This document shows positions 1-7,135 of a DNA stretch of 11,122 bases, piece by piece. The notes under the pieces are model-generated. The model worked only from the letters and a program-made list of their open reading frames with translations. It was not told the DNA's origin and ran no database searches. Numbering within the stretch: the stretch's first letter is position 1; each line of letters starts with the position of its first letter. This DNA comes from CAZTWC01 sp964617105 [NCBI: uncultured Myxococcia bacterium] (GTDB lineage Bacteria > CAZTWC01), in the NCBI GenBank assembly GCA_964617105.1, contig CAZTWC010000104.1, positions 1 through 11,122 on the forward strand, in the 5' to 3' direction. The translations under genes were made by a program, and so were the position numbers.

Positions 1-403
1 CTTTGTCGGTTGAACAAAAGACCACTTTTTTAACATTATTTCTCTGGGCAGCCATAATTATATTCTGGGTGCCAATAATATTGGTTTTTACTGCTTCAAA
101 AGGGTTATACTCGCAACTTTTCACATGCTTTAGACCAGCGCAGTGGAGAACAAACTGTACCCCTTCTGATGCCAATTTTACCCGCTGGTATTCGCGGATA
201 TCGCCGATCAAATAGCGCATTTTGTTACTGGGCCCGATCTCCTCCTCCAGAATCACCTGTTTGGTTTCATCGCGGCTAAATACTCTGACCGTATCAGCAC
301 CTGCCAGCAGGCAGTGTTTAACCAAATGCCTCCCCACCGAACCGGTGGCACCGATTATCAGAACTTTTTTTCCCTTCAGGTTGGTATCAATTTTTTTCTT
401 CAT
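1..403 (-). CDS. UDP-sugar 4,6-dehydratase/epimerase (PseB/FlaA1/CapD-like), N-terminal part, runs off left edge
   Basis: Reading the minus strand from the ATG at 403-401 gives 134 codons that remain open to the window edge. The protein is a short-chain dehydrogenase/reductase of the extended type. A Rossmann nucleotide-binding motif GATGSVG lies at residues 18-24. GDIRE (67-71) sits where the family has its GD-[VI]-RD adenine-binding Asp. HCAGLKHV (87-94) matches the HAAALKHVP hallmark of the polysaccharide-biosynthesis dehydratases, and the fragment ends in STDK (131-134), which in FlaA1/PseB carries catalytic Asp and Lys. Such enzymes convert UDP-GlcNAc to a 4-keto-6-deoxy sugar for surface glycans or flagellin glycosylation. 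The Rossmann motif lies close to the N-terminus with no membrane segments before it, so this is the short soluble form and not the long CapD/WbpM form. The catalytic Tyr and the sugar-binding half lie outside the window, so the exact substrate is open. An AGAG about 8 nt upstream of the ATG is only a weak ribosome binding site. Confidence 0.88.
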   Translation of the reverse strand, partial: MKKKIDTNLKGKKVLIIGATGSVGRHLVKHCLLAGADTVRVFSRDETKQVILEEEIGPSNKMRYLIGDIREYQRVKLASEGVQFVLHCAGLKHVKSCEYNPFEAVKTNIIGTQNIIMAAQRNNVKKVVFCSTDK

Positions 404-480
404 TAGTTATCTCTGGATGGGCTATGATTGTCGCTTATTTTTAGCATTACTACTTTTATTTCATCAGAAATATCGATTTT

Positions 481-510
481 ATTTTAGATTTAGAATATAT
501 CATATTTCAA
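481..510 (-). promoter_or_regulatory. candidate sigma70-type promoter for the dehydratase gene
   Basis: On the minus strand TTGAAA (complement of 505-510) is followed after 18 nt by TAAAAT (complement of 481-486). Transcription would start roughly 70 nt before the ATG at 403. Spacing and hexamers fit a sigma70-type promoter, but the region is so AT-rich that chance matches are expected. Confidence 0.3.
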
Positions 511-537
511 CTGTTATTCACAGGAAAAATTATATAT

Positions 538-556
538 ATTGTTTCTCTAAAACAAT
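538..556. repeat. short inverted repeat, possible operator
   Basis: ATTGTTT (538-544) and AAACAAT (550-556) are exact reverse complements separated by a 5-nt centre. The element lies between the two divergent candidate promoters, just upstream of the plus-strand one. It is too AT-rich and short to be a terminator. It could be a regulator binding site or chance. Confidence 0.2.
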
Positions 557-595
557 TTGATAATTGCTCATTTTAGGTCATAATCTTGCTACAAT
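557..595 (+). promoter_or_regulatory. candidate promoter of the plus-strand operon
   Basis: Two overlapping sigma70-like arrangements are visible. TTGATA (557-562) is followed after 16 nt by CATAAT (579-584). An extended -10, TG-C-TACAAT, lies at 587-595. Either would give a leader of roughly 90-100 nt before the GTG at 694. There is no further obvious promoter before the next genes, so the long run 694-10525 may be driven from here, at least in part. Confidence 0.35.
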
Positions 596-678
596 TTAAT
601 AATCCTGGTAATATTTAATTTTACGGACTGTTGTCAACGGAATTTATTCTCCCAGGGAGATATGGTCAAACAATTTTT

Positions 679-682
679 GAGG
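679..682 (+). promoter_or_regulatory. Shine-Dalgarno that decides the GTG start at 694
   Basis: GAGG lies 11 nt before the GTG at 694. The longer alternative start, TTG at 631, has no purine-rich sequence before it. The GTG start also leaves a compact N-terminus followed directly by the hydrophobic signal segment. Confidence 0.45.
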
Positions 683-693
683 TTAAAATTATT

Positions 694-3249
694 GTGTCAA
701 ATATAATATTTGGACTGAAATTAAATTATATCCTTATATTGTTCTGGTTAACTCTGTTTATAAATCCGGCTATCTCTATCGCCGAGGAAAAGAGGGGGGA
801 TAGTTTGAGTCAAATCACTAACAATAATGGTTTGACAGAAAATAAACCAGAAGAAGATATTGATAATCTCTTGGAAATCCACGGACTTAAAGACCGCCAA
901 CATCTACAAGAGATCTTAAAACATTTTAGCCTGATGCCCTGGCTGAATAATTGCCGGGCAATAATCCAAACCGGAACCATGGCAACTTTGCGATGCTCAG
1001 GTTATATACCTCCGGCTGAAAAACTTCAAACTTTTCTCAGATCCAAACACTCTTTGGGCATTGAATTTATCTCTATGAACCAGGGGATTGTAAAATTAAA
1101 ATACAGCCCCTATCAAGTTTTCAAACTTAACGTTGCTATTGGAAAATTTGACAATCTTACCGGCGTAGACAAACTGGACTGGCTGGAAAAAAGTGCGGGT
1201 GATTTGGTTGGTATCCTGGTAGACAACAACCCTTTTATCAATGTCACCAGGTTTAAAAAACGTCTTGAGTATCATCCCGAATCCAGCGATTTTAAGGCCG
1301 GACTGAATAATTTGCGTCAAAAATATTCAGTATTTTATTATTTGAAGGGAGATATTATCTCTTTAGGGATTAGAGGAGAAGTAAGAATCTCGGTGTATGA
1401 CACCAGAAACAGTAAGCAAATATATTTTTGGAAAAAGCAAGGGGAATTTGACCAGATACCTGCTATTCTCCAAACTATGGGAGAACAAATTGCTGAACAA
1501 CTCAATTTAAAAATAGTTCCTATTAAAAAAAATGAACCACATAATACCAGCGGATTAACCGGATTGGTGGCTAAATATATTTCCGACAAAAAACGATCTC
1601 CCCTTTGGTTGGAAAAATTTAAATTAACTTCTCTATACCCGGTTAAATGGTCTTATTACAACCGATACCCACCTATTATTTTGCAGATGAAAAATCGGGG
1701 TAAAAAGTCGGTAAAAAATTTACAGTTTATCGTCAGGATTCCTGGTATAACCGATACATTTTATCTTCGGCGCCAGCAACTGCTTTCCAAGAAAACCCTG
1801 GAGATACCACTGGATTTTAGGTTTATCCAGGCATCAATGGCTAAGGTAGAAAAAAATATGGTTCTACCTTGCATTATTAGTTATAGTTTTGAATATCAAG
1901 AGGAAATCCATCTTCATAAAATCAAATATCCATTGATAATTCACAGTCGAAACCAGGTAGACCTGGAAGATGTTCATGTTTTATCCTCTTTTATCAACCC
2001 CTTTGAACCGGCATTAAAGAATCTGGTGCAACAGTTAAAAAAAATTCCTCTGCCATCAAACAATACTGAAACTTTACGTAAATCCCAACTGCTACCCATG
2101 GTAATAGTTAATTATCTGTTATCGCTGGGATTTCAGTGGAGTAGTGGTGGATTCCGCGGCATTGATCAGAGGGAACTGGTAAAGGTAAGATTCCCCTTCC
2201 AGACCTTAAAATCTATGACTGCTAACAATACCGATCTTACCGTGTTAACCGCCTCGTTGCTGGAGGCAGCTGGGATTAAATGTAAATTACTGTTATCCCG
2301 ACGACACTTACTGTTACTTTTAAACAGTGGTTCTACTGAATTTAATTCTCACCAGGTCTCTTTTGATCGAAACCATTTTATTCATATGGATAAAATAATA
2401 TGGATTCCCCTGGAGTTATCCAGCAGTGCCTCCTCTTTTTGGGACTGTTGGATGCGAGGAGCCAGAATTGCCGCTGCCAGTAACCTGGAAGAGATGGAAG
2501 AGGTTAACGTTGAGGAGGGGTGGGAAACCTATGCGCCCCTGACTATCGATGCTCCTATCTATAGTATCCCAAATATAAATCAGGAAAAATACTTAGCCAC
2601 AATTGCCGATAACATCCGGCGATGGAATCAATTGAAGAGTCAAACCCTGGAAACCCGTTTGAACTTTTTACGCAGTCATATCCGGCTCAATCGCCGGAAT
2701 ATAAACATGCAAAATGAGATGGGAATGCTTCTGGCTAAAGGACTTCGACTAAACCAGGCTCTATCTACCCTTTCAGCAATAGTGGAAAGATATCCTAATC
2801 AAAGTTATGCTTTGAATAATCTTGGCAATATCTATCTGCTGTTGGGTTCAGGAAGAATTGCCGTCGATTTTTATAATCGCGCCTTAGACAACCGGAGTGT
2901 TAACCCGGCAAAAATATACTATAACCTGGCTTTAGCTCTCTATTTAATGGATGACAGGATCAGTGCCATCAGCACTATTAAAAAGGCTTTAGCCGCTGGA
3001 ATCGGTAATTGGCTAATGGCCATGGAAGCGCAAATTGAGTGGGATAACATCTTTTCTCCAACTGATATTGAACTTCAGGAAGGTATTAAAATGCGCAATA
3101 ATTACTTCGCCCTTATTCACGACACCTGGAACCAGGGTGAATTGGCCGATGAATATCGCCATCAAAAAAGAGATGGAAAAATGAAGGAGATGCAACTGGT
3201 TTCAAGTCGAGAACAGAATTTTTTGGCCCAGATGCTCCTTTGGTTTTAA
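694..3249 (+). CDS. large secreted protein: TolB/FlgO-like region, degenerate transglutaminase-like region, C-terminal TPRs
   Basis: From the GTG start the protein has 851 residues. A signal peptide covers residues 1-30: hydrophobic core LILFWLTLFI, probable signal peptidase I cleavage after SIA, then EEKRG. Residues about 145-275 resemble the TolB-N/FlgO-type region, with FDNLTG and LDWLEKSAGDL followed by alternating strands. Residues about 310-440 look like a beta-sandwich leading into SSFINPFEPAL, a feature I recognise from TPR/transglutaminase-like envelope proteins. Residues about 460-590 match the transglutaminase-like segment of that group (VRFPFQTL, DLTVLTASLLEAAGI, WIPLEL). The usual GDCDDL reads ANNTDL here, so the catalytic Cys is Asn512, while His538 is kept. 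Residues about 670-770 contain tetratricopeptide repeats (YALNNLGNIYLLLGSG, IYYNLALALY). I infer a non-enzymatic periplasmic scaffold or binding protein. The ABC-F gene follows 10 nt downstream. A longer form from TTG 631 cannot be excluded. Confidence 0.75.
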   Translation: MSNIIFGLKLNYILILFWLTLFINPAISIAEEKRGDSLSQITNNNGLTENKPEEDIDNLLEIHGLKDRQHLQEILKHFSLMPWLNNCRAIIQTGTMATLRCSGYIPPAEKLQTFLRSKHSLGIEFISMNQGIVKLKYSPYQVFKLNVAIGKFDNLTGVDKLDWLEKSAGDLVGILVDNNPFINVTRFKKRLEYHPESSDFKAGLNNLRQKYSVFYYLKGDIISLGIRGEVRISVYDTRNSKQIYFWKKQGEFDQIPAILQTMGEQIAEQLNLKIVPIKKNEPHNTSGLTGLVAKYISDKKRSPLWLEKFKLTSLYPVKWSYYNRYPPIILQMKNRGKKSVKNLQFIVRIPGITDTFYLRRQQLLSKKTLEIPLDFRFIQASMAKVEKNMVLPCIISYSFEYQEEIHLHKIKYPLIIHSRNQVDLEDVHVLSSFINPFEPALKNLVQQLKKIPLPSNNTETLRKSQLLPMVIVNYLLSLGFQWSSGGFRGIDQRELVKVRFPFQTLKSMTANNTDLTVLTASLLEAAGIKCKLLLSRRHLLLLLNSGSTEFNSHQVSFDRNHFIHMDKIIWIPLELSSSASSFWDCWMRGARIAAASNLEEMEEVNVEEGWETYAPLTIDAPIYSIPNINQEKYLATIADNIRRWNQLKSQTLETRLNFLRSHIRLNRRNINMQNEMGMLLAKGLRLNQALSTLSAIVERYPNQSYALNNLGNIYLLLGSGRIAVDFYNRALDNRSVNPAKIYYNLALALYLMDDRISAISTIKKALAAGIGNWLMAMEAQIEWDNIFSPTDIELQEGIKMRNNYFALIHDTWNQGELADEYRHQKRDGKMKEMQLVSSREQNFLAQMLLWF

Positions 3250-3259
3250 TTACAACGCT

Positions 3260-3490
3260 ATGATACTTGTTTCTTTAGATAAAGTCGGGATCTCCCTGGA
3301 TGGAAAAACTATAGTCAATGATATATCTCTGACTATTAAAACTGGCGAAAAAATAGGTCTTATAGGCAATAACGGTTGCGGAAAGACTACTATCCTGCAG
3401 TTAATAAACGGTTCCCTGAGTCCGGAATACGGTAAAGTTCATAAAAAAAAAGAGTTGAAAATATCCTATCTATCCCAGCGCCCAAAATAA
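3260..3490 (+). CDS. ABC-F ATPase, N-terminal piece ending at an in-frame stop
   Basis: These 76 residues are the start of the first ATP-binding domain of an ABC-F protein: an A-loop region, Walker A GNNGCGKTT at 36-44, and the Q-loop ISYLSQ with Gln73. The frame then meets TAA at 3488-3490, and the rest of the same domain continues in the -1 frame. Q-loop and preceding residues read correctly only in this frame, so the switch must lie between the CAG codon and the downstream IIDAAMASF. Exactly there sits C_CCA_AAA, a perfect -1 slippery heptamer. A -1 shift would give a 641-residue protein, a normal ABC-F length. Compared with my memory of the family, about six residues between Q-loop and IIDAA seem to be absent, so a small deletion or sequencing error is an equally serious explanation. 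There is no clear Shine-Dalgarno before the ATG; translation may be coupled to the upstream gene, which ends 10 nt earlier. Confidence 0.75.
   Translation: MILVSLDKVGISLDGKTIVNDISLTIKTGEKIGLIGNNGCGKTTILQLINGSLSPEYGKVHKKKELKISYLSQRPK
3481..3490 (+). promoter_or_regulatory. possible programmed -1 frameshift site C_CCA_AAA followed by UAA
   Basis: In the zero frame the codons are CGC CCA AAA TAA. The heptamer CCCAAAA (3481-3487) has the X_XXY_YYZ phasing needed for tandem -1 slippage, and the stop codon directly follows. After slippage reading continues as CCC AAA ATA ATT GAT, which enters the long downstream ABC-F frame without interruption. I see no strong stimulatory hairpin: the palindrome TGCCATGGCA at 3498-3507 leaves no room for a loop. 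No Shine-Dalgarno-like stimulator lies 10-14 nt upstream. Confidence 0.35.
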
Positions 3491-5184
3491 TTGATGCTGC
3501 CATGGCAAGTTTTAGCGATTTGCAGGAGATGGAAAACACCATCATTCAAATGGAAAATGACAGCCAACTATATTCGGATCAGGAATTGTTGGCAAGATAT
3601 GGACAGTTACAACATGCTTACGAAATGAAAGGAGGCTATACCTGGAGGGGGGAAGTTCATAAATTACTAGCCGATTTTGGTTTTGGCGGAGAAAAGATGC
3701 ACCATCGGGTTGAAAATCTTTCGGGCGGAGAAAAAAACCGGTTGATGCTGGTTATAACTCTTTTGCGCCAATCCGACCTATTACTTCTGGATGAGCCTAC
3801 CAATCACCTGGATATTATCACCTGCGAAAAACTTGAAGAAACTCTCTCTCATTATCGAGGTTCAGTGCTAATAGTATCTCATGACCGCTATTTTTTGGAT
3901 CGTTGTGTAGATAAAATATTTTACCAGGCGGCCGGGAAACTGCAAACCTATTATGGAAATTACTCTCATTATCTACAGGAATGCCAAAAGAGAACCGATC
4001 AAACCGAAAAAACTATCCGGATGCAGCAAGAGGAGATACAGCGAACCGAAGACTATATTCAGCGCAATATTTACGGCCAGAAAACCAAACAGGCCAAGAG
4101 CAGAAGGAAAAAATTAGAGAAGATAAAAGCCAATATTATAGAGCGTCCTCAGGAAGACCAGCGCCTGACCCAGATAAATATTCTTAAAACTGGGCGGGGG
4201 GACCACCTGGTATTGGAGGCCCGGGATATAGCCAAAGCCTTTGAAGATAATAATCTGTTTAATCCTAGTAGTTTTACCATCTACCGGGGAGAAAAAATCG
4301 GTTTAATGGGACCTAACGGCTCGGGAAAGACTTCGCTACTCCGTTGCCTGCTAGGAGAGATTACGCCGGACCAGGGTGAGATACAACGCGGCAATAGAAC
4401 TTCATGGGCCTATTATGACCAGAATATGTCAATTATTGATCCGTCCAAGCGGGCTATTGATGAGATTTGGGACCTTGATCAAACCATATCCGAACTTGAA
4501 GTGCGCAACTATATGGCCGGATTTCTGTTTCGGGAAGAGGATGTTTTTAAATCGGTAAAGGATTTTTCCGGTGGTGAGCAAGCCCGGTTGGCTTTGGCAA
4601 AACTCTTTTACCACCCGTGTCATTTTTTGGTGCTGGACGAACCTACCAATCACCTGGATATCCAGTCCAGAGAGGTTTTAGAAGATGCGCTGCAAAAATA
4701 CAATGGAGCAGTGCTGGTGGTAAGCCATGACCGCTACTTTTTGGACCGGGTGATAAACCGTATTCTCTATCTGGACCAGGGATGTTTGGATGAATATTTG
4801 GGCAACTATACATATTTCAAAGAGAAACAGGAGCAAATCAGAAAAAAAACGCCTGAAGGATTATTAGTTAATCCCCAAGAAGAGGCTACTCACTCAGACC
4901 ATGCTTACCTTGATGGAGAAAAGGAGAAAAAGGGAAAGAGTTCTCACCATAAAGGTAAGCAAAAACGTAGTTTGCGAAAAAGACTGGAGAAATTGAAACA
5001 AGAAACCATAGTCCAGGAAGAGGAGTTGGAGGAAGTTAGTCAAAAGATGTCCCAACCGGAAAGTCAACAGGACTGGCAACTTTTACATCAACTTCAAGAG
5101 AGAAAGGATGAGTTGGAAGAGATGATTCTTTCCGGAATTGAAGAGTCAGAACAAATTGAAGAGCAATTGGAAGAGATGGAATAA
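3481..5184 (+). CDS. ABC-F ATPase, main part (rest of domain 1, linker, domain 2, coiled-coil tail)
   Basis: The frame is open from before 3481 to the TAA at 5182-5184; the first ATG inside it is at 3502 and has no Shine-Dalgarno. Counting from that ATG, domain 1 continues with signature LSGGE (73-77), Walker B LLLLDEPTNHLD (93-104) and the His switch SHDRYFLD (126-133). A basic helical linker follows (KTKQAKSRRKKLEK, 194-207). Domain 2 has Walker A GPNGSGKTS (270-278), signature FSGGEQ (355-360), Walker B VLDEPTNHLD (377-386) and SHDRYFLD (408-415). A charged C-terminal coiled-coil tail spans about 475-560. Both catalytic glutamates are present. ABC-F proteins lack membrane domains and act on ribosomes, in translation-factor (EttA, Uup, YdiF) or antibiotic-resistance roles. 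The intact motifs over 560 codons argue against an old pseudogene. The part cannot be active without the upstream Walker A and Q-loop, so function depends on how the break at 3481-3490 is resolved. The linker is short, which fits a housekeeping type more than a long-loop resistance type. Confidence 0.85.
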   Translation, partial: PKIIDAAMASFSDLQEMENTIIQMENDSQLYSDQELLARYGQLQHAYEMKGGYTWRGEVHKLLADFGFGGEKMHHRVENLSGGEKNRLMLVITLLRQSDLLLLDEPTNHLDIITCEKLEETLSHYRGSVLIVSHDRYFLDRCVDKIFYQAAGKLQTYYGNYSHYLQECQKRTDQTEKTIRMQQEEIQRTEDYIQRNIYGQKTKQAKSRRKKLEKIKANIIERPQEDQRLTQINILKTGRGDHLVLEARDIAKAFEDNNLFNPSSFTIYRGEKIGLMGPNGSGKTSLLRCLLGEITPDQGEIQRGNRTSWAYYDQNMSIIDPSKRAIDEIWDLDQTISELEVRNYMAGFLFREEDVFKSVKDFSGGEQARLALAKLFYHPCHFLVLDEPTNHLDIQSREVLEDALQKYNGAVLVVSHDRYFLDRVINRILYLDQGCLDEYLGNYTYFKEKQEQIRKKTPEGLLVNPQEEATHSDHAYLDGEKEKKGKSSHHKGKQKRSLRKRLEKLKQETIVQEEELEEVSQKMSQPESQQDWQLLHQLQERKDELEEMILSGIEESEQIEEQLEEME

Positions 5185-5219
5185 TTGACTTTTGATTAGT
5201 AAGTGATAATCTTGTTTAT

Positions 5220-6332
5220 ATGTCGTTAAAGATTGAACATTTAAAAGAAAATCAGCGGACGGTGTTGAAATTAATCGGCACGGTAAATAGTGAATCTGCA
5301 CCAAAATTATTTGAAGATTTTAGCCATATTTTAAAACAGAAAGAGCCGCTGGAAGTTGACCTTTCAGAAGTTGAATATATCGACTCCACCGGTGTTGCCA
5401 CTTTTGCCGAAATTTGGAACAGTTTTCGTGATCAGGGATTGCGTTTCAGCATTTTCGGCTTATCAGACAAGTTGAAGGCCGCCTTCAGCATGTTCCAGGT
5501 TGACCCTGAACAACTGAGAACTCTACCTTCGCCCCCCACCGGATTTTTGGAAAATTTGGGACAACAAACTATTGATTCCTTCCAGGAGTTCTACCAGTTG
5601 CTGATATTGATGGCCGAAACTTTTTTTGAAGCGGTGATTGCCCCTTTCAAAGGTCGTAAGATTCGCTGGTCTTCGGTGGTTGAACAGTCAATAGTCATTG
5701 GATCTGAGGCGCTGCCGATTGTGGGTCTGATCTCCCTGCTAGTAGGCCTTACCATGGCTCTGATGAGCGCCTACCAACTAAAACAATTCGGTGCCAATAT
5801 ATTTATTGCCAACCTGGTAGGAGTTTCCATGACCAGGGAACTTGGCCCCTTGATGACCGCCATTATCGTGGCTGGCCGGAGCGGCTCCTCTATTGCCGCA
5901 GAAATATCCACCATGACCGTAACTGAAGAGGTTGATGCCCTAAAAACTATGGGGATCCGTCCCCTTAGTTATTTGGTTATCCCCAAAGTTTATGCCATAA
6001 CTATAGCCCAGCCCTTATTAACTGTGCTGGCCGATTTTTTAGGTATTTTGGGCGGGTTTTTAGTTGCGATAATATATCTGGACCTGTCGGCTGTGGCCTT
6101 TATTCAACAGTTGCTCCAGTCTATGGTGTTAAAAGATATTTGGACCGGTTTGGTAAAGAGCGTTGTTTTTGCCTGGATGATTGTGGTAGTCGCATGTTAC
6201 AAGGGATTTATCGTCAAAGGTGGAGCCGAGGGAGTTGGCAGGGTAACTACCAGTTCGGTGGTTACTTCTATTTTTTTGGTAATAGTGGCCGATTGTTTTT
6301 TTAGTGTACTGTTTTATTTTTTAATGGAATAG
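5220..6332 (+). CDS. mlaE: MlaE-family lipid ABC transporter permease with N-terminal STAS (MlaB-like) domain
   Basis: The 370-residue protein joins two parts that are separate genes in Escherichia coli. Residues 1-about 100 form a STAS domain like MlaB: beta strand LEVDLSEVEYIDSTG, with the signature loop D55-S56-T57-G58 where related anti-anti-sigma proteins are phosphorylated, and then FGLSDKLKAAF. Residues about 115-370 are an MlaE permease with the family motifs TRELGPLMTAIIVAGRSGSS (205-224) and TVTEEVDALKTMGI (233-246) and several membrane segments. MlaE is the membrane subunit of the Mla/Ttg2/TGD-type transporter, which moves glycerophospholipids between the inner membrane and MCE proteins. 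The fusion fixes the STAS regulator to the permease in 1:1 ratio. The gene starts 35 nt after the ABC-F stop without a recognisable Shine-Dalgarno. The MlaF gene follows after 10 nt. STAS-MlaE fusions are known elsewhere, so this is a variant architecture and not new. Confidence 0.93.
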   Translation: MSLKIEHLKENQRTVLKLIGTVNSESAPKLFEDFSHILKQKEPLEVDLSEVEYIDSTGVATFAEIWNSFRDQGLRFSIFGLSDKLKAAFSMFQVDPEQLRTLPSPPTGFLENLGQQTIDSFQEFYQLLILMAETFFEAVIAPFKGRKIRWSSVVEQSIVIGSEALPIVGLISLLVGLTMALMSAYQLKQFGANIFIANLVGVSMTRELGPLMTAIIVAGRSGSSIAAEISTMTVTEEVDALKTMGIRPLSYLVIPKVYAITIAQPLLTVLADFLGILGGFLVAIIYLDLSAVAFIQQLLQSMVLKDIWTGLVKSVVFAWMIVVVACYKGFIVKGGAEGVGRVTTSSVVTSIFLVIVADCFFSVLFYFLME

Positions 6333-6341
6333 ATGGAATAG
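6324..6341 (+). repeat. tandem 9-bp duplication at the mlaE/mlaF junction
   Basis: ATGGAATAG occurs twice back to back (6324-6332 and 6333-6341). The first copy encodes the last two residues and the stop codon of the permease. The second copy forms a minimal ATG-GAA-TAG frame directly before the MlaF start at 6343 and supplies its only GGA element, 5 nt before the ATG. Confidence 0.7.
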
Positions 6342-6342
6342 A

Positions 6343-7131
6343 ATGACCCTGGAGCCGGTAATAGAAATAAAAGACCTGGTCACCCATTATGGGCCACGAA
6401 AAATTCTGGATGGCGTGGATCTATCCGTACAGCGTGGCGAAATATTGGTTATTCTGGGAGGCAGCGGCTGTGGTAAAAGTACCCTATTAAAACATATTAT
6501 CGGACTTCATCTGGCAACCTCCGGTAATATTAAAATATTTGGTCAAGAGATTGTTAGGCATGAAGAAAAACTGGAAAAAATGAGGAATCAGATGGGGGTG
6601 TTGTTCCAAAACGGCGCTTTACTTAATTCCATCAGCGTTGGAGATAACGTGGCACTCCCCTTAAAGGAACACACCCAATTACCAGAGAAGGTTATAAAAC
6701 GGATTGTACAAATGAAATTGACTTTGGTGGGTCTTTCCCAGGCCGAATTTCTATTTCCACCTGAACTTTCGGGAGGGATGAGGAAAAGAGCGGCTTTGGC
6801 CAGGGCAATGGCGCTTGATCCGGCAATTTTATTTTGTGACGAACCCTCTGCTGGATTGGACCCTCTGACTTCTGCTGGACTGGATAAGTTGATTCTAAAG
6901 TTGAAAAAACTGTTCCAGATGACCATTGTGGTGGTAACCCACGAATTGGCCAGCATTGACACCATCGCAGACCGAATAGTATATCTGGATCAGGGAAAAA
7001 CTCTGTTCTGCGCTCCATTGGCAGAGGCTAAAAAATGCCAGGTTCCTCAGGTGAGAGATTTTTTTGCCCGGCAAAGCGATGAGCAGGATGAGAGTAGGAT
7101 GAAGAACTTTTATACATTACTGTCAGAGTAA
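6343..7131 (+). CDS. mlaF: MlaF-type ATPase of the MCE lipid transporter
   Basis: The 262-residue protein is a complete single-domain ABC ATPase of the MlaF/Ttg2A subfamily. It has Walker A GGSGCGKST (39-47), Q-loop VLFQNGALLNSISVGDNVALP (Gln89; this wording is typical of MlaF), signature LSGGMRKRAALARA (142-155; the Met after GG is also a subfamily trait), Walker B AILFCDEPSAGLDP (161-174) and switch His200 in VVVTHE. It would form a dimer under two STAS-MlaE subunits on the cytoplasmic face and power lipid movement. A C-terminal extension after about 230 (VRDFFARQSDEQDE) resembles the family tail that contacts the partner subunit and the STAS domain. It begins 10 nt after the permease stop and ends 4 nt before the MlaD start, so it is surely in the same transcript. 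Confidence 0.94.
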   Translation: MTLEPVIEIKDLVTHYGPRKILDGVDLSVQRGEILVILGGSGCGKSTLLKHIIGLHLATSGNIKIFGQEIVRHEEKLEKMRNQMGVLFQNGALLNSISVGDNVALPLKEHTQLPEKVIKRIVQMKLTLVGLSQAEFLFPPELSGGMRKRAALARAMALDPAILFCDEPSAGLDPLTSAGLDKLILKLKKLFQMTIVVVTHELASIDTIADRIVYLDQGKTLFCAPLAEAKKCQVPQVRDFFARQSDEQDESRMKNFYTLLSE

Positions 7132-7135
7132 ATTT

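Larger units (their letters stand above)
404..693. other. AT-rich divergent intergenic region
   Basis: This stretch separates the minus-strand dehydratase from the plus-strand operon. It is clearly richer in A+T than the flanking genes and contains no convincing reading frame. It holds candidate promoters for both directions and a short inverted repeat, listed separately. I see no tRNA, riboswitch or insertion element in it. Confidence 0.7.

Noticed and set aside
222-560. 112-codon plus-strand frame over the dehydratase start and the intergenic region
   Set aside because: It is antisense to the conserved Rossmann region, and its tail is just AT-rich intergenic sequence.
631-693. TTG start at 631 for the large secreted protein
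   Set aside because: It has no Shine-Dalgarno and would put about 21 extra residues before the signal peptide. GTG 694 with GAGG upstream is preferred, though not proven.
3443-3451. Run of nine A as the site of the ABC-F frame change by transcriptional slippage
   Set aside because: A shift here would lose the conserved ISYLSQ Q-loop, which is read only in the zero frame downstream of the run.
3498-3507. Palindrome TGCCATGGCA as a stimulatory hairpin for frameshifting
   Set aside because: It has no room for a loop and cannot be extended into a stable stem.
6588-7018. Two minus-strand open frames opposite the MlaF gene
   Set aside because: They are antisense to an ATPase gene whose motifs are fully conserved, and they show no features of their own.
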